A stretch of 51,192 bases of DNA, taken from JANXXV01 sp038230275. GTDB lineage: Bacteria > Acidobacteriota > Terriglobia > Bryobacterales > Bryobacteraceae. The notes under the pieces were generated by a model. That model was not told the DNA's origin and did not search any database. It saw only the letters and a program-made list of their open reading frames with translations. The translations under genes and the position numbers were made by a program. The DNA is taken from contig JBBRNO010000031.1 in assembly GCA_038230275.1 (NCBI GenBank), forward strand, positions 1-51,192, in the 5' to 3' direction. Of this stretch, positions 7,756-15,222 are shown one piece after another (the stretch's first letter is position 1; each line of letters starts with the position of its first letter).

Positions 7756-10335
7756 TCACCAGCTCAAGCCATACACCGCAAACGCGCCCCAGTAGAACGG
7801 ATGGCGGTAGCCTGGCGTCGCCATCAGCTTCAAAGCCGATTGCTGGAGCGCGGCCGCGGGTGGCAGGCTGCGGCGGAGCCCACGGTGCAACTCGATCATC
7901 AGTTCCGAAGTTGCCTTGGACTCCACGCGCCATCCGCTGGCGATGGTTGCAGGAACTCCCGCCACGGCCAGAGCCCAAGTCAGTCCCAGCACGCCTTCCC
8001 CGGCCCCAATGCGTCCCCGGGCCGTATCGCACGCCGAGAGAACGACCAGGCGCGCCTTGAGATCCATGTTCAACAACTCGGCGGCCTCGAGTCTTCCGTC
8101 CTCCTTGCCGTCCTTGGCCAGTGCGATGTAGGAGTACATCGGGCTTGCGTTATCGAGCACCCCATGCGACGCCAAGTGCAGAATCCCGAACGCGGACGCC
8201 TTTGCCTTAAAGACAGATTCCCGCGCGGCCGCTCCAGTGAACACCTGTGCGCTCGTTCCGTATAGACCGCCCAGCGCTCGGGCTTCCTCCTCGGCCTCCG
8301 CGAAACCTTGCGCCATGGCCAACACTTTCGTACGATCGCCGGCAGGCGGCGTGCGTGCGGAAAGCGACGCCAGAACGCTGACCGACGGCGCGTATCCGAC
8401 GCGCTGCGATTCGGCTACAAAACGCCCATCGCCTGCGACCAACGCCTGGAAAGGCAACTGCCAGAGAACACCATCGGGAAGCACCACGAGCTTGGTCTTC
8501 CCGGAAAGTTCGGATTGCGCGGGCGCGAGCAATAGCCGGTACAAGGCTCTGCCTGCCTCCTCGTAATCCAGATCTTTCATCGCCACCATATCGCGATATG
8601 CTTCCACTTGTTTTCGCAGCTTCGCGCCGCCCGAACCAATGTGGAACAGCCGGATCCCGTGGCTCTTGGTCACGGTGAACAGCAACGTCTCGTCCGGTGT
8701 GACCATGAATTGTAAGAAGGCGGTCTGTGCATCTGGCAACAGTGCCCCTGCCCGGCTCGCGGGCAGGGGTTCGGACCGCCGGCGGTTGAGCCGCAATTCC
8801 GGATGCTTCGCATAGAGTGCGCTCAAGAACGCCTGGTAGTCTACACGCGCGGCGTCACGGGCCTTTCCCTCGATTGCGCGGGTGATGGCCATTTGCAGTT
8901 TCCGTTCCTGCGCCTGTTCTTCGGCGGTCATGGACCGCGTGATGCTGGCGTGCCCGCTGTCCAGTACCTCTGTCAGCACCCGAGCCTTGGCGCGCTCGAC
9001 AAATTCGAATGCAGCGCCGATTCGCCCCGCATCCGCCTCCATGCGCGCCAGACGTTGATAAGGCGAAAGCAATCGCTCGAAGAAGACTTCATGATCTACC
9101 GCTCCGCCGGCCGCTTCATCACGAAGACGCTCGTTGCAGGTGATGGCCTCTATAGAAGAGGACCGCGCCTGAACCCTTTGCCCGATGCGGAGAGAAGCTT
9201 CAGCCGCGGAATCGAGCGCGCTGCCCAAGGTGATGTCATCGTGCTGCGGGCGGGCGATGGCGGCGGCGGCGAGTGCAGCCGTCAGTGCTGGTCGCGGTTC
9301 GCCCGACAGCAAGCGGGTAATGGCAATCTCTGACAGCACTTGCGCCTGCAGGTTCAGAGCCTTGGTCTCCAAGGCGATCTCGTTGGCCGACGCCAAGTGC
9401 GCGATCGCGCCGCGGAAGTTCTTTCCGTCGCGCTCGATTTTGGCCAGCGCCAACAGCGGCTCCGCCATCTTCGGCTTCTTGCCAAGTTCTTGAGCCAATC
9501 GCAGACTTCGCTCGGCGGACTTCGTCGCTTCGGAGTCGCGGCCGAGCGCGTGATACACGTCCGCCACATTGGAGAGCGCCGTGCTGAGTTCGGCATCCTT
9601 CAGCTTCTCGCCGATCTGGATGCTCCGCTGAAAGTAACGCAGGGCGAGTTCCTGATTGCCCTGCTCCTGATAGATGCCGCCGATGTTGTTTGTGAGATAG
9701 GAGATGCCCGCTTCCAGGTGTTCGCGCTCCGCGATTTCAAGAGCCATGAGATATTGCTCCAGCGCGGCCGCACGGCGGCCAACTACGCGATGGATGGTAC
9801 CGATATTGTTCCGTGCCCTGGCTTCCTCCATGGCTGCGTGTGCGTCTATCGCCAGTTGGAGCGCCCGCTCGGCGTAACGGAGACCCTCTTCGTACTCGCC
9901 GAGATTTTTCAAGGTGGAACTGAGATCCAGGATATGACGCGCCACGCGGATCGGATTTTTCAGTTCTTCTCCAATCGCGGCGGCTTTCCTGTACGACTCC
10001 ACCGCCTCTTCCAGATACCCCAGTTGGCTCTGGAAGAAGCCGATGCTGTGATAGCATCTCTCCTCAAGTTCCTTGTCGCCCACGCGCAGGGCGAGTGAGA
10101 GCGCGAATTGTTCCACATCGAGACCGGCCGGATACTTGCCCGTTATGCTCAACGTGTTGCTTTGATCCCTGATCGCCTTTATCAGATCAGTCGTGATCTC
10201 CGCTGCGTGCTGTTCCAGTAGAGTCGGCCGCTCCAATGCGGAAGCCGATGCCAACTGCTTCGCAAGGTCCACCTGTGCCGGCGCGCTGACGCATAAGAGA
10301 GCCAACAATGCCGGGGCCCAGGGGCGGGAACGCAT
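7756..10335 (-). CDS. Exported TPR-CHAT domain protein (caspase-like peptidase fold)
   Basis: An 859-residue protein with an N-terminal signal peptide (MRSRPWAPALLALLCVSAPAQ). Residues about 90-360 consist of repeated TPR helices of the Tetratricopeptide/Rap type (for example NNIGTIHRVVGRRAAALEQY). A helical linker follows, then a CHAT domain at about 590-859. The caspase-like dyad is present: His724 in LASHGVLD and Cys769 in LSACDTARG. The C-terminus HPFYWGAFAVYG is standard for the family. CHAT proteins are peptidases or peptidase-like effectors. A signal peptide implies action in the periplasm or outside. It is convergent with the sigma/anti-sigma cluster, a neighbourhood seen often in Acidobacteria, which suggests a common response circuit. 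Confidence 0.92.
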   Translation of the reverse strand: MRSRPWAPALLALLCVSAPAQVDLAKQLASASALERPTLLEQHAAEITTDLIKAIRDQSNTLSITGKYPAGLDVEQFALSLALRVGDKELEERCYHSIGFFQSQLGYLEEAVESYRKAAAIGEELKNPIRVARHILDLSSTLKNLGEYEEGLRYAERALQLAIDAHAAMEEARARNNIGTIHRVVGRRAAALEQYLMALEIAEREHLEAGISYLTNNIGGIYQEQGNQELALRYFQRSIQIGEKLKDAELSTALSNVADVYHALGRDSEATKSAERSLRLAQELGKKPKMAEPLLALAKIERDGKNFRGAIAHLASANEIALETKALNLQAQVLSEIAITRLLSGEPRPALTAALAAAAIARPQHDDITLGSALDSAAEASLRIGQRVQARSSSIEAITCNERLRDEAAGGAVDHEVFFERLLSPYQRLARMEADAGRIGAAFEFVERAKARVLTEVLDSGHASITRSMTAEEQAQERKLQMAITRAIEGKARDAARVDYQAFLSALYAKHPELRLNRRRSEPLPASRAGALLPDAQTAFLQFMVTPDETLLFTVTKSHGIRLFHIGSGGAKLRKQVEAYRDMVAMKDLDYEEAGRALYRLLLAPAQSELSGKTKLVVLPDGVLWQLPFQALVAGDGRFVAESQRVGYAPSVSVLASLSARTPPAGDRTKVLAMAQGFAEAEEEARALGGLYGTSAQVFTGAAARESVFKAKASAFGILHLASHGVLDNASPMYSYIALAKDGKEDGRLEAAELLNMDLKARLVVLSACDTARGRIGAGEGVLGLTWALAVAGVPATIASGWRVESKATSELMIELHRGLRRSLPPAAALQQSALKLMATPGYRHPFYWGAFAVYGLSW

Positions 10336-10350
10336 GGGCCAAGTGTAACT

Positions 10351-12015
10351 CTATTTCTTCTTGGTACGATCCACCATCTTTTGCCGCAGTGCCTCCAACC
10401 GCTCGTAGTCTATCCCCTTCTGAACCGGCTTTCCGAAGGCCCCCGGATGTAGATAGTGACCCAGGTCATCGCCCTTCTTGGCTTCTTCCACGGGAATGCG
10501 GTGTGCGTTGGCAAAAGCATCGTGGCGGATGCCGGTGACCTGCCAGGAGACCTGCGCGCCCGCTGCTCCGCCAGCAATGCGGAAGCTATTGCCCTTCATC
10601 GTTTGGGCAATGTACAGGTTCGGACCCGGCGCACCAATCGAGGTCAACTGGTAGCGGAAGTCGCGGTTGAGCGCCTCGAACCAGTCGGGCATCGTGATCC
10701 AGACCGATCCGTCGCTGGCAAGCGTTGCAATGCCATTGTAGATGTTCATCATGTCCGGCGATTCCACGAAAGAGTGATAGAGATACTTGTTGGCCGGATC
10801 GAGCGGGTGATCGATCTTGAAGCTGCCGGCACCCTTTGACAGGGTACCTGCTACAACTACGTCGCCACTGAACGCGCCCGCGAGACTGCCACCTAGTGGG
10901 ATAGCTAAGATCGCGGCGCCGCTCTTCACCCCTCCCGCGCCGCCATAAAATACTCCGCCTTCGCCTCCCACCGAGCCTTGGCCGCCCGAAACGTAGATAC
11001 CGACGCCTCCCGTGTCGGAGCCGGAGCCGCCAGAAAGTACTCCGCCGTAGCCTCCATTAAAGCCCGAGCCTGCCTGTGCTTCGAGTCCGGAGCCTCCGAA
11101 TGTCTTTGAATTGCCGGGGAAGGGACCGTTTCCTCCCTGCAATCGCGCACCATCTCCGCCATTCAATCCCACCCACGGTGCGCATCCGAGAGAAGCGATG
11201 CCGCCGACTTCAGCATTGGGAGCCACAAGGCTTGTACCTTTGGCTTGAATTCCGGACTGCGAACAGGTTGAGGGGAGTGGCGCCGCCGCCGTGTTGGCGA
11301 TTGTGAGAACCGGAGCGTGTGGCGCGTTTCCAAAGCCGTTGAACGGAAGAACCACCGCGCCGGCGGGACCTTGTGGACCAATAGGCCCAGATGACCCGGG
11401 CACACCAGCAGGCCCCTGTGGACCCACAGGGCCAACCGGACCTTGCGGTCCAGCGGCAGTGGATGTCAGCGCGATCTCTAGCGTTGGCGGATGACTGGTG
11501 CTGACGCTCTCCTTGCTGTCGAAGAAAACAGACGTGCCGGGAAAGCGGTCGGCCGACAGGTAGAAGCCGTTGTTGATCGTCGCGCCGCTGATCCACTGCT
11601 TCACGATGGCCGTGGCATCGACAACGATATACACGCTAGGGGATAGCACCGGCACCGCGCTCGCCACCGTCGCGCCCACGGCGGGAGCAGTCGCGCCGTT
11701 AACGGCGCCTTCGGTCCAGGAGCCGCTGGCCGCATTCACGTCAATGGAACCCGCCGAGCCGACCTTGTTGACGAACAGCCGCAGGGTGGCCTTCGCCACG
11801 CTCGCCGCCGTCGTGCCCGCCGGCAAGGCGGACAGGTCGAATTGCACGAGACCTTCGGCCGGTCCAGCGCCTCCCACATTGATGGTCGTAGCGCCGCCGA
11901 AGTTCGCGGCGTTGCCAGTGAGGAAATGGGCGTCCGCGGCCAGCGGTACCGATTCGGCGAAGGCCGCGACATGCAAGGCGATGACCGCCAGTCCTAGTGT
12001 GAGTAGTGATTTCAT
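10351..12015 (-). CDS. Secreted DNRLRE-domain protein with collagen-like and glycine-rich segments
   Basis: Start at ATG 12015, where a signal peptide begins (MKSLLTLGLAVIALHVAAFA); the longer open frame back to 12351 overlaps the upstream gene and is not used. The 554-residue product has a DNRLRE/CBM96-like beta domain (about 22-175: VQFDLSALPAGTTAASVAKA then IVVDATAIVKQWISG). A short collagen-like Gly-X-Y run of about 11 triplets (GPQGPVGPVGPQGPAG…) and a glycine-rich segment follow. The C-terminal domain has the KIDHPLDPANKYLYHSFVE motif, which recurs in acidobacterial and planctomycete surface proteins. It is probably a surface or matrix protein. ATGA overlap with the PEP-CTERM gene upstream shows an operon. 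Confidence 0.85.
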   Translation of the reverse strand: MKSLLTLGLAVIALHVAAFAESVPLAADAHFLTGNAANFGGATTINVGGAGPAEGLVQFDLSALPAGTTAASVAKATLRLFVNKVGSAGSIDVNAASGSWTEGAVNGATAPAVGATVASAVPVLSPSVYIVVDATAIVKQWISGATINNGFYLSADRFPGTSVFFDSKESVSTSHPPTLEIALTSTAAGPQGPVGPVGPQGPAGVPGSSGPIGPQGPAGAVVLPFNGFGNAPHAPVLTIANTAAAPLPSTCSQSGIQAKGTSLVAPNAEVGGIASLGCAPWVGLNGGDGARLQGGNGPFPGNSKTFGGSGLEAQAGSGFNGGYGGVLSGGSGSDTGGVGIYVSGGQGSVGGEGGVFYGGAGGVKSGAAILAIPLGGSLAGAFSGDVVVAGTLSKGAGSFKIDHPLDPANKYLYHSFVESPDMMNIYNGIATLASDGSVWITMPDWFEALNRDFRYQLTSIGAPGPNLYIAQTMKGNSFRIAGGAAGAQVSWQVTGIRHDAFANAHRIPVEEAKKGDDLGHYLHPGAFGKPVQKGIDYERLEALRQKMVDRTKKK

Positions 12016-12587
12016 CGAAGACTTCCTTTTGTCCGGTGTATGGCGAGCACCGCTATTCCAGCGGCCAGAAGTAGGAGCGTGGACGGTTCGGGAGATGTGC
12101 CGATATCCAGGGCAAAGGCGCTGGACCTTTGCGCCGGCGATGCATCGCAAAAGGCTCCAGGCTGTCCCAGGAATTCCAGGCAGGTAAAGTCCCCGTTGCC
12201 CGTTTGCAGGAATCCATCCGCGAGGCTCGGCCCAATCGCCAGATTGTCGCTCTCCGTAAGAGCCAGTTGGTAGGCGCCGGCGCTCAGGCCTATTGATAGA
12301 TAGGCATCGAAGCAGTTGCCAGTTACAGGGTCGTGTGCCACGATGGCGCAAGGGCCGTCGTTGTTGCTGATGACGTAGTTCCCGGTCGCATCGAACAACG
12401 TCAGGACAGGATCGAATCCGCCCGCGGCATAGCTCGTGGTCCGCAGCGTGACGAGGCCCGCAATCGGAATGTTGAAGGCGAAAATCCGTACCTCATCGTC
12501 AGATAAGAACGCGCCTTGGTAGAGAGTGGCTACCGCTGGAAGCGGCAGGGCTGCTAGTAAGCACAGGACTGCGGGTATCGCCTTCAT
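12012..12587 (-). CDS. PEP-CTERM sorting-domain protein
   Basis: A 191-residue protein with a signal peptide (MKAIPAVLCLLAALPLPAVA) and a C-terminal PEP-CTERM anchor: PEPSTLLLLAAG, a hydrophobic helix, and a basic end (HRTKGSLR). Such proteins are processed by an exosortase and are usually linked to exopolysaccharide export. The middle, with FDPVLTLFDATGNYV and a GAYQLALTE segment, matches the DVUA0089-type pre-peptidase-like beta domain. It overlaps the DNRLRE-collagen gene by four bases (ATGA), so the two surface proteins are made together. No exosortase gene is in this window. Confidence 0.85.
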   Translation of the reverse strand: MKAIPAVLCLLAALPLPAVATLYQGAFLSDDEVRIFAFNIPIAGLVTLRTTSYAAGGFDPVLTLFDATGNYVISNNDGPCAIVAHDPVTGNCFDAYLSIGLSAGAYQLALTESDNLAIGPSLADGFLQTGNGDFTCLEFLGQPGAFCDASPAQRSSAFALDIGTSPEPSTLLLLAAGIAVLAIHRTKGSLR

Positions 12588-12644
12588 TGACTGAAGAGTC
12601 GTTGAAGGCTTGTCGAGATTACCGCCGTGCGACGAAAAAAACCG

Positions 12645-13001
12645 CTATCGTTTTCTGGACTTGGCCTTGGTCAGGTTCTCGAACAAGTAAACGCCGCTCT
12701 TGCCGCCCACCACAAAATCCAAATCGCCATCACCGTCCAGGCCGGCTACTGGAATCTGCATGCCCGCGCCCGTGCGTTTCGCATGCTCGATGGTGTGCCG
12801 CACCCCTGCGAGGCCCTTCCCATCGGCGGACTTGATCGATTCGTAGCAATAGATGCCAAGGGGATCGCGCTCACCTGGGTCCTTGCCGGTGTGGCCCATG
12901 TAGCGTTTGCCGGTGAGAATGTCCTTGCGCTCGTCGCCGTACAAATCCAGCAGCGTCAGCCGATGCGCCTGCGACCAGCTATGGTCGATCAGGTGCTTGG
13001 T
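12645..13001 (-). pseudogene. Remnant of a VCBS/FG-GAP repeat protein
   Basis: On the minus strand the frame from 13001 to 12645 reads as the C-terminal part of a VCBS repeat protein: HSWSQAHRLTLLDL, a DILTGKRYMGH segment, DPLGIYCYE, then the calcium-type motif GLDGDGDLDFVVGGK. The family normally has several hundred more residues on the N-terminal side. Here the frame is closed by TAG at 13002-13004, at a point where relatives tend to have tryptophan (GK-W-TKH). Upstream sequence no longer shows the family. I read this as a truncated, decaying gene. A TTG at 12944 could start a 99-residue product, but there is no reason to expect a function. The remaining spacer around it (12588-12644, 13005-13210) holds nothing else I can support. 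Confidence 0.65.
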
Positions 13002-13210
13002 CTATTTGCCGCGGTCGGTAGCCGCTGCATGACCAGGCCGGATTGATCAAATTGATGGGCGGAAGAGAATCGTATACAGCAAAACTGGAAGCGATTGGCA
13101 GCCCGCCCTAATTCCTTCGAAATAGCCGCGGGGTTAATTTGTTCGAAGGAACCCATCACGCTACTATGCCAGGCAGCAGTCTTAAAGCAGTACACTATGT
13201 CACACCACCC

Positions 13211-14452
13211 ATGAAGCCAATTCATTATTGGATTGCCGGTCTGATGTTCGCCCTCAGTCTGGTCAACTATTTCGATCGCACTATTCTGTCGGTTGCCGCG
13301 CCGGGCATTATGAGGGAGTTTTCGCTTACGCCGACGCAAATGGGCGTTGTATTTTCTGCCTTTCAGATCAGCTACACCCTGTTGATGGCGCCGGGGGGCC
13401 GATGGGCCGACCGATTCGGACCGCGCAATGTGCTGACGGTGATGGCTGTGGGGGCCGGACTTCTCACCGCGCTCATGCCGCTGGGCGGCAGGCCCGGCCT
13501 GGGCTCGCTGATCGGTGTTGTGCCGGCCCTGGTTATCGTACGGCTAGGCTTCGGAGCCTTCACCGCACCGCTTTATCCCGCGACGGGACGCATGAACGCC
13601 AACTGGATTCCGGCGCGCCATCGCACCCGCGTACAAGCGCTGGCCAACTCCGGAGCCGGGTTTGGTGGAGCCGTCTCCCCGCTGCTGTTTTCCGCGATGA
13701 TTAATAAGCTTGGCTGGCGTCAGTCGTTCGTAATGGCTGGTTTAGCGTCGATTGCCATTGGCGTGGTCTGGTTCTTTAGTGTGCGCGATCGTCCCACGGC
13801 CGCTGAGGCGGTAGCGCCGAAATGGGGGCTGCTGCTCAAGGACCGCAACATGCGTTGGCTGATTGTCGGCTTTGCGGCGATTGACTACTTCGAGTACATC
13901 TTTTTTTTCTGGCTCTACTACTACCTGGGCGAAGTCCGTCAGCTCTCCCCGGCCGATACGGCTTTTTATACGACGATCCCTTTCGTCGCGTGGGTGGTAA
14001 TGATGCCCTTTGGAGGCTGGGTGACGGACGTACTCGCGGCGCGATTCGGAGCGAAGGTAGGGATGCGATCCATTGCGGCGGGCAGCATGTTGTGTTCTGT
14101 TGTGTGTCTGATAGCAGCTCTAAACGTCGGCGATACCAAGACACTGGTAGCGCTGCTCTCGCTCGCGTTCGGCTTTTGCAGCATTGCGGATGTTGTCTAC
14201 TGGTCGGCTGTTATTAGCATCTCCGGCTCGCAGGTCGGCGCTGCCTGTGGCCTGATGAACACCGGCGGAAATCTCGGCGGCGGAATCGCTCCGCTGCTGA
14301 CCCCCATTATTGCCGGGGCATACGGGTGGTCCGCGGCGCTTTACTTTGGTGGCGGGGTCGCTCTCATCTCCCTCTATTCTTGGCTGTTTATCGATGCCTC
14401 CCGGCCCTGCGATTTGGGCGGCGAGGTAGATGCAGCCGGACAGAGTGGTTGA
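13211..14452 (+). CDS. MFS transporter, anion:cation symporter-like (sugar acid/organic anion)
   Basis: A 413-residue protein with about 12 hydrophobic segments. The signature NYFDRTILSVAAPGI in helix 1, and RWADRFGPRNVL after helix 2, place it in the ACS-type major facilitator group that carries hexuronates, galactonate, glucarate and similar anions. Start: ATG 13211 (MKPIHYWIAG) just before helix 1; the longer frame back to 13139 adds an unlikely leader. It is a clear paralogue of the MFS gene at 23842-25098 (shared PTQMGVV, GGxPGLGSxIGV and SPLLF/APILF stretches). It stands alone, convergent with the YdeI-like gene, but is the nearest transporter upstream of PSD1/DUF1501 pair 1. Confidence 0.9.
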   Translation: MKPIHYWIAGLMFALSLVNYFDRTILSVAAPGIMREFSLTPTQMGVVFSAFQISYTLLMAPGGRWADRFGPRNVLTVMAVGAGLLTALMPLGGRPGLGSLIGVVPALVIVRLGFGAFTAPLYPATGRMNANWIPARHRTRVQALANSGAGFGGAVSPLLFSAMINKLGWRQSFVMAGLASIAIGVVWFFSVRDRPTAAEAVAPKWGLLLKDRNMRWLIVGFAAIDYFEYIFFFWLYYYLGEVRQLSPADTAFYTTIPFVAWVVMMPFGGWVTDVLAARFGAKVGMRSIAAGSMLCSVVCLIAALNVGDTKTLVALLSLAFGFCSIADVVYWSAVISISGSQVGAACGLMNTGGNLGGGIAPLLTPIIAGAYGWSAALYFGGGVALISLYSWLFIDASRPCDLGGEVDAAGQSG

Positions 14453-14490
14453 GTTAGCCCGCCCATTTCCCAGAAACGCAAGCGAAAGTC

Positions 14491-15090
14491 TCATTTCTTG
14501 TGCTGCGGATAGATCGTTTCGCCGCGCTTGAGCATCTCGACGAAGGTCTCGATCTTTTTCTTCCGCCCGGCTTCGGTCTTCATGTGATGCATGCGGAACG
14601 CCAGTGAAAACCGGTTCTGCGCGTTGAGTTTCTCCAGCATTGCCTTGGCTTCTGGCTCGGCGTCGATGGCAGCCTGCAGATCGCCGGGGATCTTCATTTC
14701 CTTGCCGCTCTTGTAGGCGCGTTCCCAGCGGCCGTCGGACTTTGCCGCATCGACGTGCTTGAGCCCGTGTTCGGTCATCCGGCTTTCTTGGATCAGCCGG
14801 GCGACGTTATCGACATTAATTTGGCTCCAGATGCTTCGCTTGCCGCGCGGCGTGTAGCGTTGCAGATAGCTCTGGCCGTCGAACCCCTTGCGCACCGCGT
14901 CGATCCAGCCCCAGCACAGTACAACGTCGATGGCTTCCTTTGGAGTGATCGATTTGAGGCCCGAATCCACTTTGTGGATCTTGATCCATACCTCATCTTC
15001 CGTGTCGTGGGAGTTGCCAAGCCACTCGTAAAAACTCTGGGGGTCCTTGAACTCGCGAACTTTCTCAGGGTCCACTTTGACGGGCGCCAT
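14491..15090 (-). CDS. YdeI/OmpD-associated family protein
   Basis: A 199-residue protein starting at ATG 15090 (MAPVKVDPEK), the point where family similarity begins; upstream in-frame ATGs would add a non-conserved leader. Recognisable family marks are SFYEWLGNSHDTEDEVWIKI, the central VVLCWGWIDAVRKG segment, YLQRYTPRGKRSIWSQINV, and a basic C-terminus with MKTEAGRKKKIETFVEML. YdeI-type proteins are small cytoplasmic proteins linked in Escherichia coli to peptide/bacteriocin resistance; the biochemical role is unclear. It is transcribed away from PSD1 pair 1 with a 132-bp divergent gap. It seems unrelated to the catabolic modules around it. Confidence 0.9.
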   Translation of the reverse strand: MAPVKVDPEKVREFKDPQSFYEWLGNSHDTEDEVWIKIHKVDSGLKSITPKEAIDVVLCWGWIDAVRKGFDGQSYLQRYTPRGKRSIWSQINVDNVARLIQESRMTEHGLKHVDAAKSDGRWERAYKSGKEMKIPGDLQAAIDAEPEAKAMLEKLNAQNRFSLAFRMHHMKTEAGRKKKIETFVEMLKRGETIYPQHKK

Positions 15091-15222
15091 CAACCCTGAT
15101 CCTACCATCGGCTTGTTATTGCTCCCGGCTTTTAATCCTATTGGCAATCGACAGTCTCGCTAGCCCGCAGGCGGAGCTCTGTCTGCTAATCTGTGATAAT
15201 AACAATCAGCCTTAAGGAGTCC

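Noticed and set aside
11380..11460. Repetitive GGxCC-rich tract as a DNA repeat array
   Set aside because: It is explained by the collagen-like Gly-X-Y codons of the DNRLRE protein.
12016..12351. N-terminal extension of the DNRLRE protein back to 12351
   Set aside because: It overlaps the PEP-CTERM gene in another frame; the signal peptide at ATG 12015 and the ATGA overlap fix the real start.
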